From JBBPZA01 sp038330095 (lineage in GTDB: Bacteria > Actinomycetota > Thermoleophilia > Solirubrobacterales > Solirubrobacteraceae), in NCBI GenBank assembly GCA_038330095.1, contig JBBQNQ010000100.1:1-8436 (forward strand): 8,436 bases of DNA, in the 5' to 3' direction. The position numbers and the translations under genes were made by a program. Numbering within the stretch: position 1 is the stretch's first letter; each line of letters starts with the position of its first letter. A model generated the notes under the pieces. That model did not search any database and was not told the DNA's origin. It worked only from the letters and a program-made list of their open reading frames with translations. Shown in pieces: positions 1 to 5,582 of the stretch.

Positions 1-735
1 GTAGAAGTCCATGTTGCCGCCGACGTTGAGCTGCGAGGTGCGCAGCATCTTCACGCCGCGGTCGTGGAACAGGCGGGCGAGGTTGCGGTGCACGATCGTC
101 GCGCCGACCTGGGACTTGATGTCGTCGCCGACGATCGGCAGGCCTGCCTTGACGAAGCGGTCGTTCCAGTACTGCTCGCGGGCGATGAACACCGGGATGC
201 AGTTCACGAAACCGCAGCCCGCCTCGAGGACCTGCTCGACGTACCACTTGGTGGCCTGCTCGGAGCCGACGGGCAGGTAGGAGACGACGACGTCGGTCTT
301 GGTGTCGCGCAGGATCCCGACGATGTCGTCGGTCGGGCCCGACGCCTTGGTGATCTTCTCCTTGAGGTACTTGCCCAGGCCGTCGTGGGTCATGCCGCGA
401 TGGACCTCGACGCCCAGCTCGGGGACGTCTGAGAACTTGAGCGTGTTGTTCTGCCCCGACCAGATGGCCTGCGACAGATCCTTGCCGACCTTGTCGGCGT
501 CGATGTCGAATGCGGCGGAGAATTCGATGTCGCGGACGTGGTAGCCGCCGAGGTCGACGTGCATCAGCCCGGGCACCGGCTCGGCCGGGTCGGCGTCGCG
601 GTAGTACCGGACGCCCTGCACGAAGGAGGACGCGCAGTTGCCCACCCCGATGATGGCCACGCGGACCTTGTCCGCCTGATAGCGCGGGGCGCCGTTGGCA
701 GACGCCTTCCCGTTGGTCTTTCCGTTGCTCGTCAC
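1..735 (-). CDS. ino1: Inositol-3-phosphate synthase (MIPS), C-terminus cut by window start
   Basis: This cytosolic NAD-dependent enzyme converts D-glucose-6-phosphate to 1D-myo-inositol-3-phosphate, the first committed step to phosphatidylinositol and, in many actinobacteria, mycothiol. The first 245 residues are present. The family is usually about 360 residues, so roughly the last third lies beyond base 1. Visible hallmarks are the Rossmann NAD loop VAIIGVGNCASS (residues 26-37), PGLMHV and YHVRDI (55-70), VSYLPVGSE (151-159), the IVGDDIKSQVGAT block (201-213) and LNVGGNMDF (236-244). All closely match the short actinobacterial and archaeal-type Ino1, as in Mycobacterium. The start is GTG at 735-733, supported by AAAGGAA with a 7-base spacer. 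The first 22 residues are a low-complexity Asn/Gly/Lys-rich leader before the Rossmann fold, as in other actinobacterial Ino1 proteins. It lies 70 bases downstream of the phosphatidylinositol-phosphate synthase gene and probably belongs to the same inositol-lipid operon. Identification is near certain. Confidence 0.97.
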   Translation of the reverse strand, partial: MTSNGKTNGKASANGAPRYQADKVRVAIIGVGNCASSFVQGVRYYRDADPAEPVPGLMHVDLGGYHVRDIEFSAAFDIDADKVGKDLSQAIWSGQNNTLKFSDVPELGVEVHRGMTHDGLGKYLKEKITKASGPTDDIVGILRDTKTDVVVSYLPVGSEQATKWYVEQVLEAGCGFVNCIPVFIAREQYWNDRFVKAGLPIVGDDIKSQVGATIVHRNLARLFHDRGVKMLRTSQLNVGGNMDFY

Positions 736-741
736 TCTTGG

Positions 742-748
742 TTCCTTT
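742..748 (-). promoter_or_regulatory. Ribosome binding site of ino1
   Basis: AAAGGAA reads on the minus strand at 748-742, with AGGA seven bases before the GTG at 735. It is the clearest Shine-Dalgarno sequence in the window. It fixes the ino1 start, since the first ATG of the protein lies only at residue 58, inside the conserved domain. Confidence 0.75.
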
Positions 749-764
749 CGGACAGTCGACCCGG

Positions 765-783
765 CGCAGGAAGAACCCCTGCG
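765..783 (-). repeat. Inverted repeat in the ino1 leader (6-bp stem, 7-base loop)
   Basis: CGCAGG and CCTGCG form a perfect 6-bp stem around a 7-base loop, in the gap between the phosphatidyltransferase and ino1. No T-run follows on the minus strand, so an intrinsic terminator is unlikely. It could be an mRNA leader structure, an operator half-site pair, or chance in GC-rich DNA. Confidence 0.35.
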
Positions 784-791
784 AAGGCCCC

Positions 792-804
792 CCGGTTACA
801 CCGG
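792..804 (-). repeat. Short perfect inverted repeat just after the phosphatidyltransferase stop
   Basis: CCGGT-TAC-ACCGG is a 5-bp stem with a 3-base loop starting one base beyond the TAA stop of the phosphatidyltransferase gene (806-808). There is no T-tract, so it is at best a weak terminator, pause or 3'-end stabilising element. In DNA this GC-rich it may be chance. Confidence 0.3.
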
Positions 805-805
805 C

Positions 806-1471
806 TTACGCGGCGGCGAGGGCCTTGAGCTCGCGGCGGACGTGGAAGATTCGCTGGAAGGTGGTGATGATGGAGAGCCCGGCGAGCACGTAGACCGCCG
901 GTTCCAGCAGCTCGAAGTCGCCCAGCCCCGCTCCCTTGGCGAACAGCAACCCGACGGAGAGGATGACCACCCGGACCGCCCGGTTGGCGATCCCGACCTT
1001 GCACTCGACTCCGAGCGCCTCGGCCCGAGCACGAGTGTAGGAGACCATGAGCGAGAACAGGACCGCGGCGACCACGGCGGCGACGGCGGTCTGGTCTCCG
1101 CGGTCGGCGAAGTAGGCGCCCACCGCGCACAGGACGATCCCCTCCTCGATGCGGTCCAGCGTGGAGTCCAGGAAGGCCCCGAACGGTGTTCCCTTGCCGG
1201 ACATGCGCGAGTACCGGCCGTCGAGCGTGTCCATCACCGAACCGACGACGAACGCGACGCCCCCGAGGAAGAAGTACCGCTCCCAGACCAGCACGGCGGC
1301 CACCAGGTTCAGCGCGAAGCCGGTGAGCGAGATCGCGTTCGGGGTCAGCCGCGACTCGATGAGCCGCGTGCGCATGAGCGCGGTCACGTCCTGCCCGCCG
1401 GCGAGGCCCGACGGCCTGCGCGCGCTGCGGTCTCTCGGCTCCCGCGCCCGGCGCGGGGCGCGGGACGCCAT
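806..1471 (-). CDS. CDP-alcohol phosphatidyltransferase, probable phosphatidylinositol-phosphate synthase
   Basis: This 221-residue integral membrane enzyme probably condenses CDP-diacylglycerol with inositol-3-phosphate to give phosphatidylinositol phosphate plus CMP. The family signature DxxDGxxAR-x8-GxxxDxxxD appears as DTLDGRYSR (81-89) and GAFLDSTLD (98-106). The metal and CMP-binding acidic residues D81, D84, D102 and D106 and both glycines are intact; the usual Ala before Arg is Ser88. Hydrophobic spans lie near 48-64, 68-80, 110-122, 127-144, 165-177 and 189-202. Basic residues that may bind the inositol phosphate are in YTRARAE (145-151) and the R164/R167 pair. The first 30 residues are an Arg-rich, probably cytoplasmic tail. 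The ATG at 1471 shares its A with the TGA of the upstream PAP2 gene (TGATG), with GAGG 10 bases upstream, implying translational coupling. Inositol as the alcohol is inferred mainly from ino1 next door. PgsA-type phosphatidylglycerophosphate synthase is the main alternative. Confidence 0.85.
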   Translation of the reverse strand: MASRAPRRAREPRDRSARRPSGLAGGQDVTALMRTRLIESRLTPNAISLTGFALNLVAAVLVWERYFFLGGVAFVVGSVMDTLDGRYSRMSGKGTPFGAFLDSTLDRIEEGIVLCAVGAYFADRGDQTAVAAVVAAVLFSLMVSYTRARAEALGVECKVGIANRAVRVVILSVGLLFAKGAGLGDFELLEPAVYVLAGLSIITTFQRIFHVRRELKALAAA

Positions 1472-2247
1472 CAGGCCGTTGCCTCGGCCGTTCGTGTGAA
1501 GGCCCAGGCCTCCGGCCTGACCCTCGCGAGCAGCCAGTGCGCGGCGACGGCGGAGACTGCGGCGGTGAAGCCGCCGAGGAAAGCGTCGATCCACCAGTGG
1601 TTGCCGGTGGCGATGACGACGAAGGTGACGATGAGCGGGTAGGTCGCCCACAGCGCCTTGAGCCACACGGACTCGACGAGGCGCACGAACGAGAGCCCGA
1701 GCATCAGCGCGAAGCACACGTGCATCGAGGGCACTGCAGCGAACGGGTTGAAGAGCTCGGAGACCGAGCCGTTGTCGGGCGCGAGGCCGGTGAACTGGGC
1801 GACCGAGTCCTGGAAGCCCCACTCCGGGAAGAACCGCGGTGGGGCGGTGGGGAAGGCGAAGTAGCCCACGAGCGCGATCCCCATGGCTATGCAGAACATG
1901 TTCCGGATGAAGTAGAAGGACGGGTTGCGGAACAGGTAGATGAACACGAGCGAGGAGATGGTGAGCGTGAAGTGCGAGTTCACGTACATCCAGCTCGCGG
2001 AGTCGATGATCCACGACTTGCTGCTCGCCCATGCCTGCACGCTGGGCTCGGCGAAGATGTGCAGCCCGCGCTCGATCGACATGATGTCGCGCGCGTGGGC
2101 ATAGGCGTCCACCGTCCGTCCGTCGGCGATTCCCCGGACGATCCGGTAGAGGTAGTAGGCACCGGCAAACAGCACGAGCTGGCGGAGAGCGTCTAGCCAG
2201 CCACGCGGCAGCATCCGGGCCTGGAGCTTGGCCAGGAGGGGAGGCAT
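1471..2247 (-). CDS. PAP2_3-type membrane phosphatase/phosphotransferase (inositol phosphorylceramide synthase-like)
   Basis: This 258-residue multi-pass membrane protein belongs to the PAP2 superfamily, closest in style to the PAP2_3 group that includes AUR1-like inositol phosphotransferases. Visible motifs are FPTAPPR (132-138), the catalytic PSMH (173-176) and NHWWID (216-221). His176, and His217 with Asp221, form the expected phosphohistidine and proton-relay set. A classical C1 motif (KxxxxxxRP) is not seen, as is common in this subgroup. Hydrophobic spans fall near 22-38, 92-107, 114-132, 178-190, 196-213 and 222-240. The gene is coupled to the phosphatidylinositol-phosphate synthase (TGATG), which makes a role on inositol lipids likely, for example dephosphorylating phosphatidylinositol phosphate or moving a phosphoinositol headgroup. 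That role is inference. ATG 2247 is the only in-frame start after the upstream stop and before ATG 2214 (residue 12). It lacks a well-spaced Shine-Dalgarno, so either start is possible. Confidence 0.9.
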   Translation of the reverse strand: MPPLLAKLQARMLPRGWLDALRQLVLFAGAYYLYRIVRGIADGRTVDAYAHARDIMSIERGLHIFAEPSVQAWASSKSWIIDSASWMYVNSHFTLTISSLVFIYLFRNPSFYFIRNMFCIAMGIALVGYFAFPTAPPRFFPEWGFQDSVAQFTGLAPDNGSVSELFNPFAAVPSMHVCFALMLGLSFVRLVESVWLKALWATYPLIVTFVVIATGNHWWIDAFLGGFTAAVSAVAAHWLLARVRPEAWAFTRTAEATA

Positions 2248-2258
2248 GGGGCGCGCAT

Positions 2259-2264
2259 ATGCTA
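2259..2264 (-). promoter_or_regulatory. Weak candidate -10 element for the PAP2-synthase-ino1 operon
   Basis: TAGCAT lies in the only AT-richer patch between the membrane protein and PAP2 genes, 11 bases before ATG 2247. That would give a very short leader. The region where a -35 would lie (TTCGCG near 2287-2282) matches poorly. This is offered only as a candidate; the genes may instead be read from upstream. Confidence 0.22.
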
Positions 2265-2273
2265 ACGACTCCT

Positions 2274-2300
2274 AAAGGGACCGCGAAATGCGGTTATCCC
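2274..2300 (-). terminator. Candidate weak intrinsic terminator after the membrane protein gene
   Basis: Just past the TAG at 2305-2303, the minus strand can fold ACCGC-ATTTC-GCGGT (5-bp perfect stem). It is extended by GGG pairing with CCC across a three-base ATA bulge, then followed by TTT. The T-run is short, so termination would be partial. Its position in the gap between two co-oriented genes makes it a possible split point between the hydrolase/membrane-protein pair and the inositol-lipid genes. Confidence 0.35.
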
Positions 2301-2302
2301 CA

Positions 2303-3859
2303 CTACGTGCAGCGGGCGCCGCGCTGCACCACGCGTCGCGGCGCGAAGCGGATCGCCACGCGCAGAGTCCCGGGGCGGCGTGCCGTCACCCGCAGCCAGT
2401 CGCCCTCCCGCGCGACGCAGCCGGCACCCTCGACCACCGCCCAATAGGGCGACGGACGGACGCGAACGACTCCCGACCCGGCGTCGCGTGCGCGCAGCGT
2501 GACGCTCGTGCGGGTCAGCTCGAGCGCGCGAAGCGGCCCTGAGGCGAGTGGCCGCGGGCGGCGCACGGCGTACAGGCGCCAGTGGCGGTTGCGCCACACC
2601 TCGCGCAGGAAGGAGGGGTTGGCGCGGACGAGCGCGGCCTCACGCCTGGCGGCGCCGTCGAGGGTCGCGTCGGGGAGCGCGACCCAGCGCACTGCGTTGT
2701 CGTCGAACCACGCCCGGTAGCGGGCCGGGGTGAGTCCCGGGGCGTAGAAGAGCTCGGCGTAGCGCGTGTCGAGCTGGCGCTCCCAGCCGCGCGCGAGCGG
2801 GAACGAGGGCGCCACCCAGCGCGCCTCGCCGTGGTTGCGCAGGGGCGGGACCTCCACGCGGCCGGGTGGTCCGCCGAGCCGGCGCAGCTCGGCGATCAGC
2901 GGCTGGTGGTAGGCACGGTGCACGGAAGGATCGTTCGAGGCGCGCGCCGTGTCACGCACCGGCGGGTAGAGCTGCCAGCAGGCGAGCGGGAGTGCGCCCG
3001 CGGCGAGCAGCCACGCCGGCCGGCGGCCGGCGAGTGCGCACAGGAGCACGGGGCCGGCGAACAGCGCTCCCAGCCGGGTGACGTTGCCCCCGACCGGCGT
3101 GTCGATCGCCGCCGCCGCGATCGCGCCCAGCGCGTAGAGGACGAGCCCGGCGCGCAGCGCCCCCTCCTCGCGGGGCAGAAGCGCGAGCCCGCCCGCGGCG
3201 AGGCCGAGGACCGGCAGCAGGTAGCGAACCGGAAACGGATGCGAGCCTCCTTCGGGGAAGGCGAGCGCGAGCAGGAGGATCGGCGCGAAGGCGGCGGCGG
3301 CGAGGGCCACGCCCCGGGCCCGGTGCTGTGAATCCACCGTCCACGCGACTCCCCCAAGCGCGAGGAACAGCGCTGCGACAGGGCTGGCCAGAGCGGTCAG
3401 GACAGCGAGAACCAGCGCGAGCGCTCTCCGGCCGCGCTGGGCGGCGAGCAGCGCGCCGAGGGCCACCGCAACGCCCAGGAGGAAGGTCAGGCGGCCGGTG
3501 AACAGCCACGCTGCGACGCCCGCCCCGAGCCACAGCGAGCCCGCTCGCGCGCTGTCTCCCCACCGGCTCTGCACGAGCAGCGCGAAGAGCCCGGCCGCGG
3601 CGACGGCGGCGAGAGCCCCGACCGCGCGTGCCCCGAGCAGCGCGCCCAACGGTGGGAAGAGGACGCTGTAGCCCGGGGTGTGGTGTCCGCCGTACCAGCC
3701 GCCGTCCCACACCGACAAGCCGTCGCTGTCCACGAGCGCGACGCGGTACTCCTGGGCGGCGAGGTCGGCGCTGGGCGGCGCGACGAGCAGGTAGGCCACG
3801 GCGATCCCCACCGCGACGAGCACGGGCTCGAGCGCGCGTGGGACGCGCCGGGCGCTCAC
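2303..3859 (-). CDS. Polytopic membrane protein, GT-C glycosyltransferase-like, function unknown
   Basis: This 518-residue protein has about ten hydrophobic spans in its first 300 residues (roughly 12-28, 80-97, 108-122, 124-140, 146-171, 184-200, 209-227, 235-251, 261-277 and 282-296) and a 220-residue non-membrane C-terminal region. Between spans 1 and 2 is a loop with DSDG (44-47), WDGGWYGGHH (51-60) and GYSVLFPP (63-70). Acidic and aromatic first loops of this kind occur in GT-C enzymes that use polyprenyl-phosphate sugars. The C-terminal region carries WVALPD (392-397) and several aromatic/Arg segments, and resembles unnamed actinobacterial membrane proteins. The start is GTG 3859, whose GTGA overlaps the hydrolase stop by 4 bases; the open frame continues upstream only as an antisense shadow of the hydrolase. 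With inositol-lipid genes downstream, it might glycosylate a lipid or wall polymer, but no substrate is shown. The gene is clear; the function is speculative. Confidence 0.83.
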   Translation of the reverse strand: MSARRVPRALEPVLVAVGIAVAYLLVAPPSADLAAQEYRVALVDSDGLSVWDGGWYGGHHTPGYSVLFPPLGALLGARAVGALAAVAAAGLFALLVQSRWGDSARAGSLWLGAGVAAWLFTGRLTFLLGVAVALGALLAAQRGRRALALVLAVLTALASPVAALFLALGGVAWTVDSQHRARGVALAAAAFAPILLLALAFPEGGSHPFPVRYLLPVLGLAAGGLALLPREEGALRAGLVLYALGAIAAAAIDTPVGGNVTRLGALFAGPVLLCALAGRRPAWLLAAGALPLACWQLYPPVRDTARASNDPSVHRAYHQPLIAELRRLGGPPGRVEVPPLRNHGEARWVAPSFPLARGWERQLDTRYAELFYAPGLTPARYRAWFDDNAVRWVALPDATLDGAARREAALVRANPSFLREVWRNRHWRLYAVRRPRPLASGPLRALELTRTSVTLRARDAGSGVVRVRPSPYWAVVEGAGCVAREGDWLRVTARRPGTLRVAIRFAPRRVVQRGARCT

Positions 3860-4659
3860 GCCGTCGCGAAGTCGACGATCCGGTCGACGAGCTCTGGCCG
3901 GTCGATCCACGGCCAGTGGCCGGCTCCCCCGACCACCTCGTGCTCGGCCTGGCCGCCCAGTGCGCGCGCGTAGGCGGGAGCGAAGCGATGCGCGTCGATG
4001 TAGGGATCGTGCTCGCCGTAGAGGACGAGCGCGGGGGCATGGATCGCGCTCAGGTGCTCGCCCGCCCGCGCCAGGACCGCCGGCGGCGCGCTTCGGTAGA
4101 GGCGCAGGATCGCCCGCTGGGTCCCCGCGTCGAAGTGCTTCCAGATCTCGTCGACGAGCGCTTCGGGCATCCCGCCGCCGCTGCGCGCGGCGAGTCGCAG
4201 GGTGCGCCGGCTCGTCGCCCCCATGAGCACCTCGCCGACCCCCGGCATACGCCACGCCCGTGCGACGCGGTGCCAGCGGAAGCCGGGCAGCAGGGGCACG
4301 GCGTCGACCACCACCAGTCGTTCGATGCGTGCGGGGAAGCGCTGGGCGAAGGCGAGCGCCGCCGCACCCCAGTCGTGGATCACCAGGCGCAGTCGGTCCA
4401 CGCCGACGTGGGCGAGGAAACCCTCGAGGAAGCGGTCGTAGCCCGCGATCGAGAAGTCGAGGTCGCCGCGCTTGGCCGATCGCCCGAAGCCGGGCAGGTC
4501 GACCGCCAGGCCGCCGCCGCGCTCGAGGAAGGGCACCCAGGTATCCGAGCTGTCGGGGACCCCGTGTACGTAGAGGACGGGCGCGCCGCTCCCGGGCGCC
4601 TGCCACCAGTGGATCGGGATCCCGTCGACGTCCTCGGTGTGGTCGACGATCGCCCGCAC
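3856..4659 (-). CDS. Alpha/beta hydrolase, epoxide hydrolase/haloalkane dehalogenase-like, Asp nucleophile
   Basis: This 267-residue soluble hydrolase has the full fold-family landmarks: oxyanion-hole motif HGVPDSSDTW (32-41), DLPGFGRS (54-61), nucleophile elbow HDWG (95-98) with Asp96 in place of Ser, probable acid Asp218 in GEHDP (216-220), and His248 in GGAGHWPW (244-251). An Asp nucleophile followed by Trp is typical of soluble epoxide hydrolases and haloalkane dehalogenases. A cap-domain Tyr188 (LRLYRS) fits epoxide activation. The residue after HG is Val34 rather than the Asn or Glu that dehalogenases use for halide binding, so epoxide hydrolysis is more likely, though the substrate is unknown. 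The start is GTG 4659, about ten residues before the VDGIPIHWW strand as in relatives. There is no Shine-Dalgarno; a TACCCT motif 9 bases upstream suggests a leaderless message. The stop overlaps the next gene by GTGA. Confidence 0.92.
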   Translation of the reverse strand: MRAIVDHTEDVDGIPIHWWQAPGSGAPVLYVHGVPDSSDTWVPFLERGGGLAVDLPGFGRSAKRGDLDFSIAGYDRFLEGFLAHVGVDRLRLVIHDWGAAALAFAQRFPARIERLVVVDAVPLLPGFRWHRVARAWRMPGVGEVLMGATSRRTLRLAARSGGGMPEALVDEIWKHFDAGTQRAILRLYRSAPPAVLARAGEHLSAIHAPALVLYGEHDPYIDAHRFAPAYARALGGQAEHEVVGGAGHWPWIDRPELVDRIVDFATA

Positions 4660-4668
4660 GGCTGAGCG

Positions 4669-4674
4669 AGGGTA
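4669..4674 (-). promoter_or_regulatory. Candidate -10 element for the leftward hydrolase operon
   Basis: TACCCT (TAnnnT class) reads leftward at 4674-4669, leaving 9 bases before the GTG at 4659. The absence of a Shine-Dalgarno and this spacing fit a leaderless actinobacterial transcript. Its TA lies inside the GTAC shared with the rightward candidate. Confidence 0.35.
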
Positions 4675-4678
4675 CTGT
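4673..4678 (+). promoter_or_regulatory. Candidate -10 element for the rightward kinase operon
   Basis: TACTGT (TAnnnT class) ends 7 bases before the GTG at 4686, the spacing expected if transcription begins at the start codon itself. It overlaps the leftward TACCCT by two bases, so the two promoters would compete for polymerase. Any -35 would lie inside the hydrolase coding region. Confidence 0.38.
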
Positions 4679-4685
4679 CCGCACC

Positions 4686-5582
4686 GTGTCCGCGCTGTTC
4701 CTCGGGGAGGCGATCGTCGACTTCATCTGCGAGCGTCCGGTGCGCGATCTGGAGGAGGCCGACGCGTTCGTGCCGCACTTCGGCGGCGCGGTGGCCAACG
4801 CGGCGGTCGCCGCGACGCGGCGCGGTGGCGAGGTGGCGCTGGGCGGTGGCGCGGGCGACGATCCGTGGGGGCGCTGGCTGCGCGCGCGCCTCGAGGCGGA
4901 GGGGGTCGACGTGCGCTGGTTCGCGCTCGTCGAGGGCCTGCGGACGCCGATCGCCTTCGTGACGGTCGATCCGGGCGGTGAGCCCGGCTTCCTGATCTAC
5001 GGCGAGGGCATCGCGGCGACCGTCCGCGCGCTGGCCGGTTCGCTCTCGGAAGCCGTCGACCGCTCCGACGCGTTCTTCTTCTCCTCCAACACGCTGGTGG
5101 TCGAGGACGAGCGCGGGCTCACGCTCGCTGCCCGCGAACGCGCCCTCGCGCGCGGCCTGCCGATCGCCTTCGATCCCAACCTGCGCCTGCACCGCTGGCC
5201 CTCGGCCGAGGCCGCGGTGGCCGCGTGCCGCGAGTGCCTGCAGGGAGCGCTGCTCGTCCGCACCAACCGCGCGGAGGCCGAGCTGCTCACCGGTCGCTCG
5301 GACCCGGCGGCTGCGGCGCAGGCCCTGGTCGCGGCCGGCGCGCGCGCGGCGGTGGTGACCCTCGGCGCCGAGGGCGCCGTCCTGCGCGGAGCCGCCACCG
5401 CCGATGTCCCCGGCCGCCGGGCCCAGGTGGTCAACACGACGGGTGCCGGCGACGTGCTCACCGGCACCCTCCTGGCCGCGCTGCAGCGCTCGGGCTATGA
5501 GCCGACGGCCCTTGCCGCGGCGCTGCCCGAGGCGGTCGCCGAGTCGGCACGGGCGACGGAGCGGTGGGGAGCGCTGGCGTGA
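4686..5582 (+). CDS. PfkB-family carbohydrate kinase (ribokinase/fructokinase-like)
   Basis: This 298-residue cytosolic kinase transfers phosphate from ATP to a sugar or nucleoside hydroxyl. It shows the N-terminal GEAIVDF strand (7-13), the sugar-binding GGAVANAA segment (33-40), FDPNLRLHRW (162-171), RTNRAEAELLTG (192-203), VTLGAEGAV (224-232) and the C-terminal PfkB signature NTTGAGDVLTG (250-260). Asp256 is the catalytic base and GAG the anion hole. The length is normal. DPNLR and NRAEAELL resemble fructokinase-type members, but sequence alone does not fix the substrate. The start is GTG 4686; upstream in-frame sequence is the antisense of the hydrolase. No Shine-Dalgarno is visible, while a TACTGT 7 bases upstream suggests a leaderless start. 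The stop overlaps the next gene's GTG by 4 bases (GTGA), so the glycosylase should be translationally coupled. Confidence 0.92.
   Translation: MSALFLGEAIVDFICERPVRDLEEADAFVPHFGGAVANAAVAATRRGGEVALGGGAGDDPWGRWLRARLEAEGVDVRWFALVEGLRTPIAFVTVDPGGEPGFLIYGEGIAATVRALAGSLSEAVDRSDAFFFSSNTLVVEDERGLTLAARERALARGLPIAFDPNLRLHRWPSAEAAVAACRECLQGALLVRTNRAEAELLTGRSDPAAAAQALVAAGARAAVVTLGAEGAVLRGAATADVPGRRAQVVNTTGAGDVLTGTLLAALQRSGYEPTALAAALPEAVAESARATERWGALA

Noticed and set aside
806..1471. Di-myo-inositol-phosphate-phosphate synthase (solute pathway) for the CDP-alcohol transferase
   Set aside because: That pathway needs a CTP:inositol-1-phosphate cytidylyltransferase, often fused or adjacent; none is in the window, and the neighbours fit lipid synthesis better.
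695..1642. Long plus-strand frame opposite the phosphatidyltransferase and ino1 leader
   Set aside because: Its low-complexity Asp/Glu/Arg/Gly composition is typical of the antisense of GC-rich genes, with no recognisable motif.
806..2032. 408-residue version of the phosphatidyltransferase
   Set aside because: The extra N-terminal part is a His/Arg/Leu-rich out-of-frame reading of the PAP2 gene. ATG 1471 overlaps the PAP2 stop and precedes the real domain.
2582..3331. Plus-strand 249-residue frame inside the membrane protein gene
   Set aside because: Gln/Arg/Glu-rich antisense composition, no motif, and it lies wholly opposite a coherent transmembrane protein.
2303..4798. 831-residue minus-strand reading frame
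   Set aside because: Only the part from GTG 3859 to 2303 has membrane-protein character. The upstream part is an Arg/Pro-rich shadow running through the well-supported hydrolase in another frame.
4260..5582. 440-residue version of the kinase
   Set aside because: Residues before GTG 4686 are Arg/Gly-rich antisense of the hydrolase; PfkB homology begins exactly at VSALFLGEA.
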